Positions 62,251-64,000 of a stretch of 64,000 bases of DNA are shown here, piece after piece; within the stretch, counting starts at the first letter, position 1, and each line of letters starts with the position of its first letter. Origin of the DNA: Pseudomonas cedrina subsp. cedrina (lineage in GTDB: Bacteria; Pseudomonadota; Gammaproteobacteria; Pseudomonadales; Pseudomonadaceae); NCBI RefSeq assembly GCF_001983175.1, contig NZ_MNPW01000013.1, forward strand, positions 1-64,000, given 5' to 3'. Position numbers and translations under genes: made by a program. Under the pieces are notes generated by a model, which was not told the origin of the DNA, made no database searches, and saw only the letters and a list, made by a program, of their open reading frames with translations.

Positions 62251-62274
62251 CCCGACGGGTAGTGTCCCGTCGGG
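62251..62274 (-). promoter_or_regulatory. Perfect inverted repeat in the leader of the 61487 gene
   Basis: CCCGACGGG and CCCGTCGGG separated by 6 bp, in the 77-bp gap between the gene at 62293 and the next start. There is no T tract on the minus strand, so it is more likely an operator or RNA stability element than a terminator. Confidence 0.45.
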
Positions 62275-62292
62275 TGCCGTCATGCGGTGGGT

Positions 62293-62685
62293 TTACCATC
62301 CGCTGTAGTGAATAAGCAGCCTCGCCAACAATGATCGGCGTTGTGAGTCAAGAATGCCAAAGTCAGCCATGCCAGACACACCGGCGCGCTGCAGCAGTTC
62401 GCCGCCGATTTGGTCGTTGTAGAAGCTCACGAGTGCGGCAATGAAGATCTGCTCGCCATGGCTCATGGCGCCGATGGCTGTTTCGATCAGCGGTATGTCC
62501 GGGCATAGGTCCCATTTGCTCAGGGCCATGTCGAGATCGCGACGGCATTTGATGCCGAAGTAGCCAGGGCCTGCGAGCAGGACCGCCTGTTTCCAGGCTT
62601 CGAAGAACGGTTCAGGCGCCTGCGACTGATGTTGAAGACCATTGGGCTGGTCAGAACAATCGGGCGTCGATATCGGTGGATTCAT
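62293..62685 (-). CDS. Unknown ICE protein
   Basis: A 130-residue soluble protein. The second half (CPDIPLIETAIGAMSHGEQI and AALVSFYNDQIGGELL) is helical. No family recognised beyond its occurrence in ICE backbones. It is followed after 77 bp by the gene at 61487 and preceded by a leader with the repeated element at 62782. Confidence 0.6.
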   Translation of the reverse strand: MNPPISTPDCSDQPNGLQHQSQAPEPFFEAWKQAVLLAGPGYFGIKCRRDLDMALSKWDLCPDIPLIETAIGAMSHGEQIFIAALVSFYNDQIGGELLQRAGVSGMADFGILDSQRRSLLARLLIHYSGW

Positions 62686-63147
62686 GGACGATTCTCCAGG
62701 CTTAAACGGCCGGGGGTAGCCGTAGGGGGATGATGGCCTGAGGCGCTAGGGACAGGCCGTTGGATCAGCACAGGAGGACTGCGCCGTAGCCTTGAAGATC
62801 GTGGCTACCTGGGCGGGTGCCGTGCTGCACGGCAACGCTGGGTGGGAGTTTGGGGAGAGTGTGGGACCTTTGGGCAGTGCAAATCAGAAGCAGCGACCTT
62901 CCGCGTTAAACCGGCGATCACGCTAAAATGGACCCCAAAGCGCCCATGTGGGAGAAACACTCCGGGGCCCCGGAAATGCAGTGCCGAGCGACGAGTGCAG
63001 TAGGCGTTCATCGAAGTGAATCCGCCGCTCGGCGACGGAGTCTTTGCTCCGTCGAGAGCAATACTAAAAGCAGCCGCTGCGCTTCTTCAATCCCGTGTCG
63101 ACGGATGACGTGGGAAAGGGACGACATAGAACGAAGAGTATGCCCAC
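62686..63147. other. Regulatory stretch between ssb and the 62293 gene
   Basis: No gene is seen in 460 bp. It holds the repeat element at 62782-62835 and a hairpin at about 63033-63054 (CGACGGAG, loop TCTTTG, CTCCGTCG) without a T tract. This probably contains the promoter of the genes to the left. Confidence 0.45.
62782..62835 (-). repeat. Leader repeat element, copy 2
   Basis: The second copy of the element at 61309-61362, with the same order of blocks and a stronger terminal hairpin (GCCGTGC/GCACGGC). It lies about 100 bp upstream of the start of the gene at 62293. Confidence 0.6.
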
Positions 63148-63555
63148 TCATGATTCAAGGGCGGTATCAGGCGCTTCATCCGCGAGATCCTGCGGAGCTT
63201 GCAACGCCACCGTAGCCAGGCGATACGGCAAAATCGCCACGCGCCGTGCCTCGATCTTGAACGTCACCCGCGGGTGCTCTTCGCGATCCTCCCACTCATC
63301 ACGCACCGTGCGTCCGTCGACCAGTACGCGCATGCCTTTCTTAAACAAGGTCTGCCATTGCTCCGCCTGTGGATGCCACAGCTCCACCGGTGCCCAATAG
63401 CCGCCACGATCTTCGTAACCCTCCTTGATCGGCACCGGGTTGTCGAAGTAGACGCTCAGGCGCAACAGTCGCCGGGGCTCGTTGTTATCGCGGGCAAATT
63501 CACGGTATTGCGGGGCAACGCCGATATTGCCCTCGCCAATGAAGTAGGTACTCAT
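63148..63555 (-). CDS. ssb: Single-stranded DNA-binding protein of the ICE
   Basis: A 135-residue SSB-like OB-fold protein: STYFIGEGNIGVAPQYRE at the start, LRLSVYFDNP, GYWAPVELW and KGMRVLVDGRTVRDEWED. It would coat transferred single strands. The C-terminus lacks the classical DDDIPF tip, as usual for ICE versions. It overlaps the DUF3158 gene by ATGA. Confidence 0.85.
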   Translation of the reverse strand: MSTYFIGEGNIGVAPQYREFARDNNEPRRLLRLSVYFDNPVPIKEGYEDRGGYWAPVELWHPQAEQWQTLFKKGMRVLVDGRTVRDEWEDREEHPRVTFKIEARRVAILPYRLATVALQAPQDLADEAPDTALES

Positions 63556-64000
63556 TGAGCCTCCGAGACGATGGCGGACAGGCGTTTTTGATAGGTACGC
63601 TCGGCGACATCCAGCTTGCTGGCGGTGCTTTGCGCCAGTTGCGCAATGGCGTGCAGCAGGCTGATCTTCGCGTTGAACAGCAGGCGTTGTTGCTCCAGGC
63701 GATGCAATGTCGGGACCAGCGCGTCCGGTGTGTGGCCTGCCAGCAACTGGGCTTGCCAGGTGGCAGTGCCCATCGCACTGCGATCTACACGGCGCCAGCG
63801 CAGAAAGCAGGTGCCGGCCTGGGAACCGTGGCGGCTGAGTTGCACCGGCAGCAGGTGCAGCGGCGACACGTGGGCGCGTTCGAGCAACCGAGGCATGTCG
63901 TGCAGCATCAGCTCGTCGCGCTGGCCGATGCAGGTTTCGGCCAGCGTCAGCAGTTGCCCCTTACCCTTGAAAAGGCCCTTTAGGGAGGCAATCGCTTCCT
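63552..64000 (-). CDS. DUF3158 family ICE protein (5' end outside window)
   Basis: The visible 149 residues, open at the right edge, match DUF3158: SLKGLFKGKGQLL near the start, then TCFLRWRRVDRSAMGTATW and a helical C-terminus (LLFNAKISLLHAIAQLAQ). The family lies next to ssb and topB in PFGI-1-class ICEs. It is coupled to ssb by a 4-bp overlap. Start not visible. Confidence 0.8.
   Translation of the reverse strand, partial: EAIASLKGLFKGKGQLLTLAETCIGQRDELMLHDMPRLLERAHVSPLHLLPVQLSRHGSQAGTCFLRWRRVDRSAMGTATWQAQLLAGHTPDALVPTLHRLEQQRLLFNAKISLLHAIAQLAQSTASKLDVAERTYQKRLSAIVSEAQ

Noticed and set aside
1..64000. CRISPR array
   Set aside because: No set of regularly spaced short direct repeats was seen in any intergenic region.

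Overview
The window is most likely Pseudomonas DNA, probably P. fluorescens group. It carries the conjugation core of an integrative and conjugative element (ICE) of the PFGI-1/ICEclc class. The RAQPRD protein, the PilL N-terminal protein, the PFL_46xx/47xx families, a MobH-type relaxase and the STY4534/DUF3577 replication protein all appear in the usual order. A DUF6124 gene with its structured leader supports the genus. No integrase, parA or topB is in the window. The right edge cuts a DUF3158 gene, so the element continues beyond 64000.

Layout. 1-210: a bidirectional terminator and a 25-bp fragment matching the 3' end of a tRNA, probably an attachment-site remnant. 860-1480: scraps of a Trb-type (Tn4371-like) conjugation module (trbI C-terminus, DUF2274). 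1.6-35.1 kb: a cargo region dominated by nucleases, NTPases and proteases of anti-phage type, separated by decayed fragments (IS3, IS66, SDR, flavin oxidoreductase, HNH, AAA ATPase stub). 35.1-64 kb: the ICE backbone, read mainly on the minus strand, broken at 42-46.6 kb by an insertion of small immunity-like genes bounded by two copies of a 186-bp repeat, and next to it a RelB/RelE-type toxin-antitoxin pair.

Cargo. The defence-like loci are: (a) 1.6-6.1 kb minus, two related nuclease-like proteins, a Lit-type zinc peptidase, a disrupted GIY-YIG gene and a HEPN protein, with a stand-alone HsdR_N-type nuclease divergent at 6.1 kb; (b) 7.9-9.0 kb, a small PD-(D/E)xK protein overlapping an unknown gene; (c) 9.9-13.9 kb, a 1312-aa NACHT NTPase; (d) 15.8 kb, a GIY-YIG-like protein; (e) 17.8-23.7 kb, a metallo-beta-lactamase fold protein plus an ABC-three-component system (trypsin-like protein, middle component, SMC-like ATPase with a frameshift); (f) 24.1-28.6 kb, a 1512-aa Avs-like NTPase with an Mrr-type nuclease head, with a decayed relative at 17.0 kb; (g) 28.8-35.1 kb, a 1095-aa protein of unknown family followed by a four-gene unit (acyl-CoA dehydrogenase-like, hexapeptide acyltransferase, Nudix, HAD) that I cannot match to a known system.

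Backbone. From right to left: DUF3158, ssb, accessory genes, DUF3577, PilL, periplasmic and membrane proteins, lytic transglycosylase, TraD coupling protein, pilus and core-complex proteins, VirB4-like ATPase, then (after the insertion) the TIGR03756/TIGR03755/TraG block, DUF3742 and the relaxase. The TIGR03757 gene usually found between VirB4 and TIGR03756 is not seen, so transfer competence is uncertain. Family assignments come from recognition of protein sequence by eye; no database search was run.
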